A DNA stretch of 5,919 nucleotides. Origin: an uncultured Coriobacteriaceae bacterium. GTDB lineage: Bacteria > Actinomycetota > Coriobacteriia > Coriobacteriales > Atopobiaceae. Below, piece after piece: positions 1 to 5,831 of this stretch. The notes under the pieces were generated by a model, which made no database searches, was not told the DNA's origin, and saw only the letters and a list, made by a program, of their open reading frames with translations. The stretch covers positions 1-5,919 of the forward strand of contig UWSJ01000096.1 in assembly GCA_900549525.1 (NCBI GenBank), given 5' to 3'. Both the position numbers and the translations under genes were made by a program. Within the stretch, counting starts at the first letter, position 1. Each line of letters starts with the position of its first letter.

Positions 1-54
1 GACGCGGACGAAACGGTAATGTGAGCCGCCGATAATTACCGTTCGGCCCGCGTC
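1..54. terminator. Imperfect 20-bp inverted repeat beyond the glycosidase stop
   Basis: Arms 1-20 and 35-54 pair at 17 of 20 positions around a 14-base spacer. The innermost 9 pairs (12-20 with 35-43) and the outermost 7 (1-7 with 48-54) are perfect. The structure begins 48 bases past the stop of the minus-strand glycosidase-like gene, where a transcription terminator would be expected. There is no T-run next to either arm and the loop is large, so an operator-like dyad or a repeat end is also possible. The left arm touches the window edge, so the repeat may be longer. Confidence 0.4.
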
Positions 55-101
55 CTGCGCGGCGCGTTTCCGAACCGTCCGCGTCCATGCCGTACCAAGT
101 G

Positions 102-2561
102 TCAGGCGGGCTCGAGTGCGACGTCCTCGCCAAGGCCCCAGCGCAGGAAGTGCCAGGATTCGACGCGCGTGTGGTCGGGAGCATGCTCGGGGTCGGCGAA
201 GTTCCGCTCGCCCGCGTACTGCGCCGCCGTCACGAGCCCGACGTCGCCCAGGTAGTGATGGTGCGGCCCAAAGACGTTGTAGCCGCTGTTGTAAAGCCTG
301 ACCTCCAGCACGTGCTCCCCCGCCGCCAGCTCCAAGGGCACGGAACGGAAAACGGAGCCCCACGCGTCGCCCGCCGCCGCACCGTCAACGGCAATTCGGG
401 CCGCACTCGCACGAACGCCGTCGAGCGCCACACGGTACGTCCCCGCGTCCTCGACGGCAAAGCGCTTCGTCAATACGGCGGGAAGGAACGAGAAGGGATA
501 GCCGCTCTCGAGAAGGTCGCCGGACAGCTCCGAAAGACTCTCGCAGCGATGGACCTCGAAGCTTCCGTTGCTCGTCATGTGCCGGGCGTCGAACGGCCAT
601 AGGCGACTCCACACGCCAAAGCGGCCGATAAGAACGGCAGGCGGCGTCCCCGCCGTCCCGCCACCCGCACGCCTGACGCGCAGCACGTGCTCACCCGCGC
701 CACAAACCTCGGCAGCAAGCGCGGCGAAACGCCGCCCCGCACCGGCAGGGACAAGGGCGAGTGGCACGCCGTCCCAGCTGGCAGCACACGTGGCGTCGTC
801 AAGCACGATGCCGCAGTCAGCATCCGAAAGGGACTCCGAGAAGTGCGCCGACGCCCGGAATTCTGCCCCTCTCGTGCCCGTCCCCGCGCACGGGGCAAGC
901 TCGAAGACGAAACCGTTGCGCTCGGGGGGCGTGATGCGCCAGGGATTCTGCCGCGGGACCACCCGCCGTGATGCACTGTCAACAGAGGCCCGCGCCGCCG
1001 CACAAGCTGGCGGAGCCTCCCCCACTGCAAGCGTCTCGGGCATGCCCGTGAACGAGGTGGTCACCTTGCCAAGGGACGCAAGCCACCCCTGGGGCGTGTC
1101 CACCTTGCAGCCGGAGGCGCCAAGGCAGGTGAGCAAGCTGGCAATCACAGACGAGCCGAGCGATTCAGAAAAAGCAATGACACGCTGGTAGCTGGCCTTG
1201 CCAAGCGCCAAGCAACAGTCCCGGAGCCCGCCGGCGCGTTCGAGCGTGGCCTCGTCGGCGACGTCGAAGCGCGCGCCGAGACCGGCTGCGTCGGCCGCAC
1301 ACGAGAGCACCTCCTCCGAGACGCGCTCGGCGGCGACGTTGGGCGCGCCCTCGGCCGTCCGACGGTCAACCCGCACGAGGTCAGAGGGTGTGAACGTCTC
1401 TTGAATGGCACGGGTGGGCACCACCATGAGCGTGTCCGTAAGGTCTTTGCCCGCCGTTGAGGCGCGCAAGGTATCGAGCACCGACGGCAGCACCTCCGCC
1501 CAGGGAGCGCACTCGGCAAGCGAGGCGGGCAGACCCCGAACCACGCCGCCAGCACCGGTCCGCGTCGTGACGCCCGACCCGTCCGCCACCACGTCACCGG
1601 CGAGCACGACGTCCGTGATGCCACAACGAGCAAGCCACAGGAGCTGCCGCTCGACGTCAGCCGGGCTCACGCCCGCGCCCGCGCCCACGAGCGCAAGGGC
1701 CGCCGAGCGCCCACGACCCGACTGCGCGGCCGCACTCGCCGCAAGGCGCGGGTAGAGCTCGTTGCCCACCGCGCGGCCAAGCGCCACCACGGCAGGCAGG
1801 CTTACGGCACCAAGGGCCGTAAGCGCGTCTCCCACGGCAGCGACCTGCAAGAGCGGCGACTCCTCCCCCTCGAGCGTGGCCGCAAGCAGCACGTCGTGCG
1901 CCTCGCACCAGGTGGCAACGGGGCCGAGCACCCGCGTCGCCACGTGCTCGGCGAGCGCCTCACGATAGACGACGCGAACCGCGCGCTGGCGCTCCCCGTC
2001 CCCGCCCGCAAGACAGGCCCGCACGTCGTCGTTGAGCGGACACCCACGCCTCGCCATGGCGGACGCAACGTCTTCCGGCAGGTAGAGGGACACGTCATCG
2101 TTCGCGACACCGCACACGACACCAAGCGGGCGCTCGCCCGCGCCCCCAGTGCGCTCCGGCCCCGCCACGTCCGCGCTCGTCTCGCCCAACCAGAGCGCCT
2201 CGGTGCGCGAGAACGCCTCGGCGCCAAGCGCCACCCGCAGCGGTTCAAGCACTCCCGCTACGAACGCCTCCGGGCTCTCGCGCCTCGCCCAGGCACGCGA
2301 CAGGTCGAGCCAGACGGACAGGCCCTGCGCGGCGGCCAAGCTGACGGCCAGACGCAGCACGCCCGCCGCGCCGGCGTCGCCCGCCACGCCCGCCACTCCG
2401 GCGTCGCCCGCCGCACCAGCCTCCACGCCGGAGCCGTCCATAACGTCCCCACACCGGAGCAGCACCCCGTCAAACCCGGCTTCGGCGCACGCCCCAACAC
2501 GCCGCTCGACCTCCGCCGCCCGACAGCCCGCATCCACTCGCACCATGGCGTGAATCCGCAT
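102..2561 (-). CDS. GH106-like (alpha-L-rhamnosidase-like) glycoside hydrolase homologue, active site degenerate
   Basis: An 819-residue protein that I place with the large cytoplasmic glycosidases related to GH106. The layout supports this. Residues 1-90 hold a TIM-barrel-like start (AEAGFDGVLL at 27-36, AAAQGLSVWLD at 76-86). The segment 195-325 has the spacing of the family's barrel core (YREALAEHV, WCEAHDVLL). Residues 370-500 look like the flavodoxin-like domain (KASYQRVIAF). The beta-sandwich tail has NPWRITPPERNGFVFEL at 539-555, ESGYPFSFLP at 685-694 and LYNSGYNVFGPHHHYLGD at 756-773. No signal peptide is visible. The start at 2561 is chosen over the upstream ATG at 2609 because GGAGG (2567-2571) lies 5 bases before it. 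Residues expected in the barrel as Glu-rich catalytic loops are replaced by Ala/Gly-rich segments (285-300, 318-330). Activity is therefore doubtful. The substrate is unknown; a rhamnose- or uronate-containing glycan is a guess from context. Confidence 0.66.
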   Translation of the reverse strand: MRIHAMVRVDAGCRAAEVERRVGACAEAGFDGVLLRCGDVMDGSGVEAGAAGDAGVAGVAGDAGAAGVLRLAVSLAAAQGLSVWLDLSRAWARRESPEAFVAGVLEPLRVALGAEAFSRTEALWLGETSADVAGPERTGGAGERPLGVVCGVANDDVSLYLPEDVASAMARRGCPLNDDVRACLAGGDGERQRAVRVVYREALAEHVATRVLGPVATWCEAHDVLLAATLEGEESPLLQVAAVGDALTALGAVSLPAVVALGRAVGNELYPRLAASAAAQSGRGRSAALALVGAGAGVSPADVERQLLWLARCGITDVVLAGDVVADGSGVTTRTGAGGVVRGLPASLAECAPWAEVLPSVLDTLRASTAGKDLTDTLMVVPTRAIQETFTPSDLVRVDRRTAEGAPNVAAERVSEEVLSCAADAAGLGARFDVADEATLERAGGLRDCCLALGKASYQRVIAFSESLGSSVIASLLTCLGASGCKVDTPQGWLASLGKVTTSFTGMPETLAVGEAPPACAAARASVDSASRRVVPRQNPWRITPPERNGFVFELAPCAGTGTRGAEFRASAHFSESLSDADCGIVLDDATCAASWDGVPLALVPAGAGRRFAALAAEVCGAGEHVLRVRRAGGGTAGTPPAVLIGRFGVWSRLWPFDARHMTSNGSFEVHRCESLSELSGDLLESGYPFSFLPAVLTKRFAVEDAGTYRVALDGVRASAARIAVDGAAAGDAWGSVFRSVPLELAAGEHVLEVRLYNSGYNVFGPHHHYLGDVGLVTAAQYAGERNFADPEHAPDHTRVESWHFLRWGLGEDVALEPA
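2371..2424 (-). repeat. 27-bp tandem repeat inside the glycosidase-like gene
   Basis: Two adjacent 27-bp units share a perfect 15-base core (2371-2385 and 2398-2412). They encode the nine-residue repeats GDAGVAGVA and GDAGAAGVL at residues 52-69. Because the unit is nine codons long, gain or loss keeps the frame. It sits in a Gly/Ala-rich loop between the first two barrel-like segments and looks like a low-complexity expansion. Confidence 0.7.
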
Positions 2562-2566
2562 GGGAA

Positions 2567-2571
2567 CCTCC
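2567..2571 (-). promoter_or_regulatory. Ribosome binding site of the glycosidase-like gene
   Basis: The minus strand reads GGAGG and then five bases before the ATG at 2561. This decides the start. The in-frame ATG at 2609 would add 16 residues without a comparable site. Confidence 0.8.
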
Positions 2572-2614
2572 GCGCCGCGCATAAGCTCGACTTCGCACCC
2601 TGCACCCACCTCGC

Positions 2615-2620
2615 ACTATA
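2615..2620 (-). promoter_or_regulatory. Possible -10 element (TATAGT) for the glycosidase-like gene
   Basis: The minus strand carries TATAGT, five of six matches to the sigma-70 -10 consensus, in a short AT-rich pocket 54 bases before the start codon. No good -35 hexamer lies 16-18 bases upstream, so an activator or a different promoter would be needed. Weak call. Confidence 0.3.
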
Positions 2621-2654
2621 TGGGAGCAGGCACCTTTCGGACGTATTTTCGCAT

Positions 2655-2687
2655 AAAAGACGGGAGGGCCGAAGCAACCCTCCCGTC
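2655..2687 (-). terminator. Perfect 10-bp stem-loop followed by T-run on the minus strand
   Basis: Arms 2659-2668 and 2678-2687 are perfectly complementary (GACGGGAGGG and its reverse complement) around a 9-base loop. Read on the minus strand, the stem is followed directly by TTTTA (2658-2654), the form of an intrinsic terminator. It lies between two divergent genes, before the minus-strand gene, where an ordinary end-of-gene terminator has no gene to serve. It could be a leader attenuator, if the promoter lies nearer the regulator, or a block on antisense transcription out of the regulator gene. Confidence 0.55.
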
Positions 2688-2726
2688 ACGGTTCACGCGC
2701 AAGCCAGCATTCAGGGCAAAATCAAG

Positions 2727-2732
2727 AGGAGG
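2727..2732 (+). promoter_or_regulatory. Ribosome binding site of the LacI-family gene
   Basis: AGGAGG is followed by five bases and GTG at 2738. An alternative in-frame GTG at 2732 overlaps the site itself and so cannot be the start. Confidence 0.75.
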
Positions 2733-2737
2733 TGCGC

Positions 2738-3837
2738 GTGGTCTCTGGAAATCGCAAGGAGCGTGTCACCATCAATGACATAGCCACCATGTCCGGCGTC
2801 TCCAAGACAACGGTTTCGCGCTACCTCAACGGCCGTTTCGAGCTCGTTTCGAGCTCATGGGCGCCGACACGCGCAAGCGCATCGAGGCGGCCATCAAGTT
2901 CTCCAACTACCAGCCCTCGGCGGCGGCCCGCAGCCTCAAGACGCAGCACTCGCACCTCGTGGGCGTCATCGTCACCGACATCGCGAGCCCCTTCTTCGCC
3001 GCACTCATCAAGGGCGCCGGCACGGCGCTCACGAGCCGTGGTTACGTGCCGGTCTTCGTCGACACCGACGACTCCCCCGAGCGCGAGCGGGAGTCGATTC
3101 GCTCGCTGCTCTCGCATCAGGTGGACGGCCTGCTCGTCAACACCGCCACGATGAAGAACCCCGAGCTCATCGACATCGCCAACGCCGGGACGCCCGTCGT
3201 GCTCATTGACCGCGACGTGAGCGACTTCTCCTTCGACCTCGTCACGAGCGACTACACAACCCCCGTCACCGAGCTGCTCGAGCACCTGCGCGAGCAGGGC
3301 TACGGACGCGTGGCGCTCTGCACGCAGCCGTGGCGCAACAACTCCGTGCGCACCGAGCGCGTGCGGGCGTTTTACCAGGGCAGCACCCGCCTGTTCGGGA
3401 CGGCCGACCCCGAGCGCGACGTCCTCACGGTGGGGGCGGGCGGAGCGCAGGACGTGGCGGCGGCAGTCGCGGGGTTCGTGTCCGCCACGCCCGAGGGCGT
3501 CGTGCCCGCCGTCATCGGCATCAACTCCGTCACGCTCACGAGCATCGTCAACGCCGTGCGCGGCATGGGGCTCTCGATGCCCGGCGACATCGGCGTGTGC
3601 GGCCCCGACGACTGGGAGTGGTCGCTGCGCATGGACTGGGACTGGCCGGACCTGCTCGGCGACGGCATCACGACCTACAAGACCCGGCCCACAGAAATCG
3701 GTTCCACGGCGGTAGAGCTTCTCGTGCGCCGCATCGAGGGCGACACCTCGGACAAGCAGCGGGTACTGGTTCCCACCGAGCTCATGGTGCGTGGCTCCAC
3801 CCGCCTCCGAGACCAGAGGAAAAGGAAGCTCGCATGA
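2738..3837 (+). pseudogene. LacI-family transcriptional regulator, frameshifted by an 11-bp tandem duplication
   Basis: A LacI/GalR repressor, probably for the sugar-acid genes beside it. With one copy of the 11-bp repeat removed it reads as one protein of 362 residues from GTG 2738. The parts would be: helix-turn-helix at about 11-31 (TINDIATMSGVSKTTVSRYL), hinge helix PSAAARSL at 56-63, and a periplasmic-binding-protein-like sensor domain from about 70 (LVGVIVTDIASPFFAALI, DGLLVNTA, PVVLIDRD). As sequenced, the frame from 2738 shifts after Leu36 and ends at 3154, so only the DNA-binding part is correct. The sensor half stays open from ATG 2857 to 3837 (326 residues) and could be made alone by re-initiation, giving a sensor that cannot bind DNA. 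The HTH and sensor sequences look otherwise undamaged, so the lesion is recent, switchable, or a sequencing error. The gene diverges from the glycosidase-like gene and overlaps the kinase start by four bases. Confidence 0.85.
2834..2856 (+). repeat. Tandem duplication of an 11-bp unit in the regulator
   Basis: CGTTTCGAGCT occurs twice head to tail (2834-2844, 2845-2855), plus the first base of a third copy. Eleven is not a multiple of three, so the extra copy shifts the frame. Deleting one copy gives Leu-Asn-Gly-Arg-Phe-Glu-Leu-Met-Gly-Ala-Asp-Thr-Arg, the normal layout of a LacI protein just after the recognition helix. Confidence 0.95.
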
Positions 3838-4202
3838 ACGCGAAGACCGACAAGGGGCTCCTGCTCATGGGCGAACCCGAGGCAACGGCCGAGCAGGCGG
3901 CGGCGCACTACCTGGGCCTGGGCGCGGGTTGCGTCGTGGTGAAGCAGGGATCGCGCGGCGCCTACTTCGACGACGGCGAGACGCACGGCTGGGGCACCGT
4001 GTACCCGGCAAAGCAGGTGGTCGACACCGTGGGCGCGGGCGACGGATTTGCCGCCGGCACGCTCACGGGCCTCATGGAGGGCCTGTCGCTCGCCGACGCC
4101 GTAAGTCGCGGCAACGCTATGGGTAGCATGCAAGTGCAGGTGCGCGGCGACAACGAGGGCCTGCCCACCCGCGACGCGCTCGCAGCCTACATGGCCGGCT
4201 AG
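3834..4202 (+). pseudogene. PfkB-family sugar kinase remnant (2-keto-3-deoxygluconate kinase-like), N-terminal two thirds missing
   Basis: A 122-residue frame with the C-terminal third of a ribokinase/PfkB enzyme. DTVGAGD at 64-70 is the second PfkB signature with the catalytic base Asp70, followed by the GFAAGTLTGLMEG helix. VVVKQGSRGAYF (34-45) precedes it. Family enzymes are about 300-340 residues. The sugar-binding N-terminal part and lid are absent here, so activity is not expected. The start is well formed: AAAGGAAG (3821-3828) lies five bases before ATG 3834, which overlaps the regulator's TGA. Residues 1-7 (MNAKTDK) look like an original start joined in frame to GLLLMGEPEAT, as an internal deletion of about 600 bp would produce. 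Context with a LacI regulator and a YhcH-like protein favours a 2-keto-3-deoxygluconate or related sugar-acid kinase, but the substrate-determining part is gone. Confidence 0.8.
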
Positions 4203-4206
4203 CCCC

Positions 4207-4269
4207 TGTCGCTTGGGGTCAGGCACCAACCCGCCACGTGTCGCTTGAGGACTGGTACCAATCCGCCAC
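4207..4269 (+). repeat. 31-bp imperfect direct repeat upstream of the YhcH-like gene
   Basis: Copies 4207-4237 and 4239-4269 match at 26 of 31 positions, with a period of 32. Both begin TGTCGCTTG and end CCGCCAC. The second holds the palindrome TGGTACCA (4253-4260). They fill most of the gap between the kinase remnant and the next gene. They could be paired regulator sites, a small duplication, or a fragment of a dispersed intergenic repeat. Confidence 0.75.
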
Positions 4270-4306
4270 CGTCGCACGTACACATCGCAACGAAAGGAAA
4301 CGTCCC

Positions 4307-4780
4307 ATGATCTACGACCAGATTGCCAACATCGAGCGCTACCGAGGCCTCCAGAAGGGCGTCGACGTCCTCATCGACTGGCTCAAGGACAACGACTACA
4401 AGGCGCTGCCGGTGGGCCGCACCGACATCCTCGGCGACAAGGTCTTCGCCAACGTCCAGGAGCCCACGACGCGCGAGGTCTCCGAGGCGCGCTTCGAGAG
4501 CCACCGCCGCTACATGGACCTGCAGGTCGACGTCGACGGGCGCGAGGCGTTCCGCGTGGGACAGGGCACCACCACCAACCGCACCGAGTTTGACGAGGTC
4601 AACGACATCGACTTCTGCGACACCGAGGGTTACGTCCAGGGCGACCTCGACGACGACCGCTTCGTGGTCTACATGGTGGGCGAGCCGCACATGCCCAACG
4701 TGACCTTCCCCGGCGACGGCAAGCGCACCATCAAGAAGATTTGCTTCAAGGTCATCGAGAACGAGTTCTTCGACGAGTAG
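4307..4780 (+). CDS. YhcH/YjgK/YiaL family protein
   Basis: A 157-residue protein, the usual size for this cupin-like (DUF386) family, whose members are encoded with sialic acid, uronate or other sugar-acid genes. The E. coli member YhcH (NanQ) has been linked to sialic acid use; the exact reaction varies and is not known here. Family marks are ARFESHRRYMDLQVDVDG (61-78), which carries Glu64 and His66, and VGEPHMPNVTFPGDGKRTIK (124-143) with His128, likely metal- or ligand-contacting positions. The closing strand is KKICFKVIENEF. The start at 4307 is chosen because AAAGGA (4293-4298) sits eight bases before it and MIYDQI is a typical family beginning. The frame is open further upstream but only through the direct repeat. 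It is probably the last gene of the unit with the regulator and the kinase remnant, and the only intact one. Cytoplasmic, with no signal peptide. Confidence 0.9.
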   Translation: MIYDQIANIERYRGLQKGVDVLIDWLKDNDYKALPVGRTDILGDKVFANVQEPTTREVSEARFESHRRYMDLQVDVDGREAFRVGQGTTTNRTEFDEVNDIDFCDTEGYVQGDLDDDRFVVYMVGEPHMPNVTFPGDGKRTIKKICFKVIENEFFDE

Positions 4781-4831
4781 GGCCTGACGCTGCCGGGCGT
4801 CCCGCCATGCCACCCAGCAGCCACCCCCATA

Positions 4832-4903
4832 CCCTCGTCAACTTCCCACGAAGGCCCCCAAATGCGAAAACCGCGCACTCCGGGGCCTTCGTGGTAACGA
4901 GGG
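4832..4903. terminator. Long nested hairpin after the YhcH-like gene
   Basis: Arms 4846-4858 and 4882-4894 (CCACGAAGGCCCC and its complement) give a perfect 13-bp stem with a 23-base loop. An outer 7-bp pair (CCCTCGT 4832-4838 with ACGAGGG 4897-4903) encloses it. It starts 52 bases after the stop at 4780, so it probably ends the plus-strand unit, and may act both ways on the minus-strand gene ending at 4991. No T-run follows on either side. Confidence 0.65.
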
Positions 4904-4974
4904 CCTCACCCTCGCGATAGCGGGCGGCCTCACCCTCGCGGTAAGAACGGGCGGCCTCACACGAACGCGAGGCC
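4902..4974. repeat. Three degenerate short repeats starting GGCCTCAC
   Basis: Units begin at 4902, 4926 and 4953. The first two share GGCCTCACCCTCGCG. The third keeps only GGCCTCAC and ends in CGCGAGGCC, which pairs with the start of the earlier units. The array lies between two convergent genes. It looks like a local tandem expansion that can fold on itself, with no coding frame of interest. Confidence 0.6.
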
Positions 4975-4990
4975 GGGCTCGGAAACTGGG

Positions 4991-5323
4991 CTACTCCTGT
5001 GCCATTCCCTTGAAGTCGTCCACGAGCTCGTCATAGATCTGGCCCCACGAGTGCTTGCCCTCAAGGTACTAGACGCGCATGCCCACCGTGAAGGCGTCGA
5101 GCATGGCGAGCGCCGCAGCTCGCTTGGCCTCGGGCAGTTCTACGGCGACGCGGGCCTTGGCGGCCTCGCAGGCCTGCTCGCAGCGAAGCGCCTCCCACTC
5201 GCCGTAGGTCATGGACTTCCAGGGGCCGTCGGCGGCCTGGGAGAGCACGAAGGTGTCGTCGGGGACCTGCGCGAACTTCACGTCACCGCTCTGCTCGTTG
5301 TACATGATGACCCGCTTGGACAT
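4991..5323 (-). pseudogene. Small protein of unknown function, split by an in-frame amber codon
   Basis: I do not recognise this family. The frame starts at ATG 5323, preceded by a G-rich site (GAGGGGGG, about 6 bases away), and codes for 84 residues up to TAG at 5069-5071. The same frame then continues for 25 more sense codons, YLEGKHSWGQ and IYDELVDDFKGMAQE, to a TAG at 4991-4993. The tail is protein-like, with charged and aromatic residues unlike shadow frames nearby, so the original protein was probably 110 residues. Visible parts are an N-terminal beta-rich segment (RVIMYNEQSGDVKFAQVPDD), a PWKSMTYGEWEAL motif at 34-46, and an Ala/Glu-rich helix at about 47-78. It is soluble, with no signal peptide or membrane segment. 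A single base change (for example CAG or AAG to TAG) explains the stop. Whether the 84-residue product still works is unknown. Confidence 0.65.
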
Positions 5324-5394
5324 GGTCGCCCCCCCTCATCCGCGGGGCCGGGAGACCGTCCGGGCCCGCATCCTTGGCGAGGGGCGGCCCCTCA

Positions 5395-5431
5395 AAATGT
5401 GACCAATCATACGGAAGGAAATGTGACACAT
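5395..5431. promoter_or_regulatory. Two AAATGTGAC boxes around a possible minus-strand -10
   Basis: AAATGTGAC occurs at 5395-5403 and again at 5419-5427, period 24. The second overlaps the dyad ATGTGACACAT (5421-5431). Between them the minus strand reads TATGAT (5411-5406), five of six matches to a -10 element, 83 bases before the small gene's start at 5323; no good -35 is seen. The boxes could bind a repressor over this promoter. An alternative is a remnant of an IS21-type transposon end, which often carries repeated GTCACATTT-like blocks, but no transposase is present. Confidence 0.35.
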
Positions 5432-5457
5432 GCCGACCCGCCGGGGCCTGGGTTGCC

Positions 5458-5719
5458 AACCGATGTATCAGTTTATGGGTCGTCTCAGGAATTCTTGAGG
5501 GAAGGATGCATCCATCCGGCAAATGGTCGGTTTTGGCCCATGAGGGCACCGGACGGTTACCCCTTGTCGGCGAACGGTACTGGGATGCAAATTTCCGCAG
5601 GTAATCAATGCAATGATGCGTCTGTGAGCGGAGGGTTGGACACAGGTTCCCATCGTGCGGCTCACGGGCTGATTACCTGGTTGTCTTCAGAAACTAGCGC
5701 CAGAACTGATGTATTAGCT
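5458..5719. repeat. AT-richer island bracketed by 16-bp near-repeats
   Basis: The segments 5458-5473 and 5704-5719 match at 13 of 16 positions, all three differences being C/T transitions. ATCAGTT (5467-5473) is also the exact reverse complement of AACTGAT (5704-5710). The enclosed 260 bp differ in composition from the rest of the window. This could be a small non-autonomous element, but no target-site duplication is proven. Confidence 0.3.
5598..5679. repeat. Nested inverted repeat, 82 bp
   Basis: The outer arms CAGGTAATCA (5598-5607) and TGATTACCTG (5670-5679) are perfect. Inside, 5621-5629 pairs with 5660-5668 over nine positions including two G-U type pairs. The inner 30 bases are only weakly paired. 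The arrangement suits either a folded RNA or a miniature element with 10-bp terminal repeats. I do not recognise any known riboswitch or RNA family. Confidence 0.5.
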
Positions 5720-5728
5720 GAAGTCCAG

Positions 5729-5764
5729 GCGCGAAAGCGCGGCAACGTGAGCGGGGCGAGCCCC
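5729..5764. other. Two small GC-rich hairpins in a row
   Basis: GCGC-GAAA-GCGC (5729-5740) has a GNRA loop on the plus strand. GGGG-CGAG-CCCC (5753-5764) follows 12 bases later. They lie next to the larger stem at 5782-5831 and may be part of one folded region. Confidence 0.4.
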
Positions 5765-5781
5765 GGTCATGTGACTCTCGT

Positions 5782-5831
5782 CCATACCCTCGACCTCAGG
5801 GGCCGCTTGCCCCTTGGGCTCGAGGCTATGG
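5782..5831. terminator. 12-bp stem with inner hairpin after the right-hand gene
   Basis: Arms 5782-5793 and 5820-5831 pair at 11 of 12 positions. An inner 6-bp stem (AGGGGC 5798-5803 with GCCCCT 5809-5814) closes a 5-base loop. It lies 21 bases beyond the stop of the minus-strand gene ending at 5853, so it probably terminates that gene. No T-run is seen. Confidence 0.55.

Noticed and set aside
87..602. Open frame of 171 codons on the plus strand, and other long plus-strand frames across 87-2783
   Set aside because: They lie antisense to the 819-residue gene, have Arg/Pro/Ala-rich shadow composition and lack family features. Such frames are common in GC-rich DNA.
3330..3833. Upstream extension of the kinase frame to give a 290-residue protein
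   Set aside because: This part overlaps the regulator's sensor domain in another frame and is Arg/His-rich with no kinase features. The real start has a ribosome site at 3821-3828.
4238..4306. Upstream start for the YhcH-like protein at 4238
   Set aside because: It would translate through the direct repeat, and the family beginning MIYDQI with its own ribosome site is at 4307.
4902..4974. CRISPR array
   Set aside because: The units are too short and unequal, with no spacers of constant length and no cas gene nearby.
5374..5604. Plus-strand frame of 76 codons (5374-5604), and minus-strand frames 5283-5549 and 5468-5665
   Set aside because: They lack a ribosome site or recognisable motifs and have mixed composition. 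They cross the dyads, so I treat the region as non-coding.
5598..5750. A known riboswitch, group II intron domain V, RNase P RNA or hammerhead ribozyme
   Set aside because: I compared remembered core motifs with the sequence. CTGATG near 5706 lacks the rest of the hammerhead core, and the others have no match.
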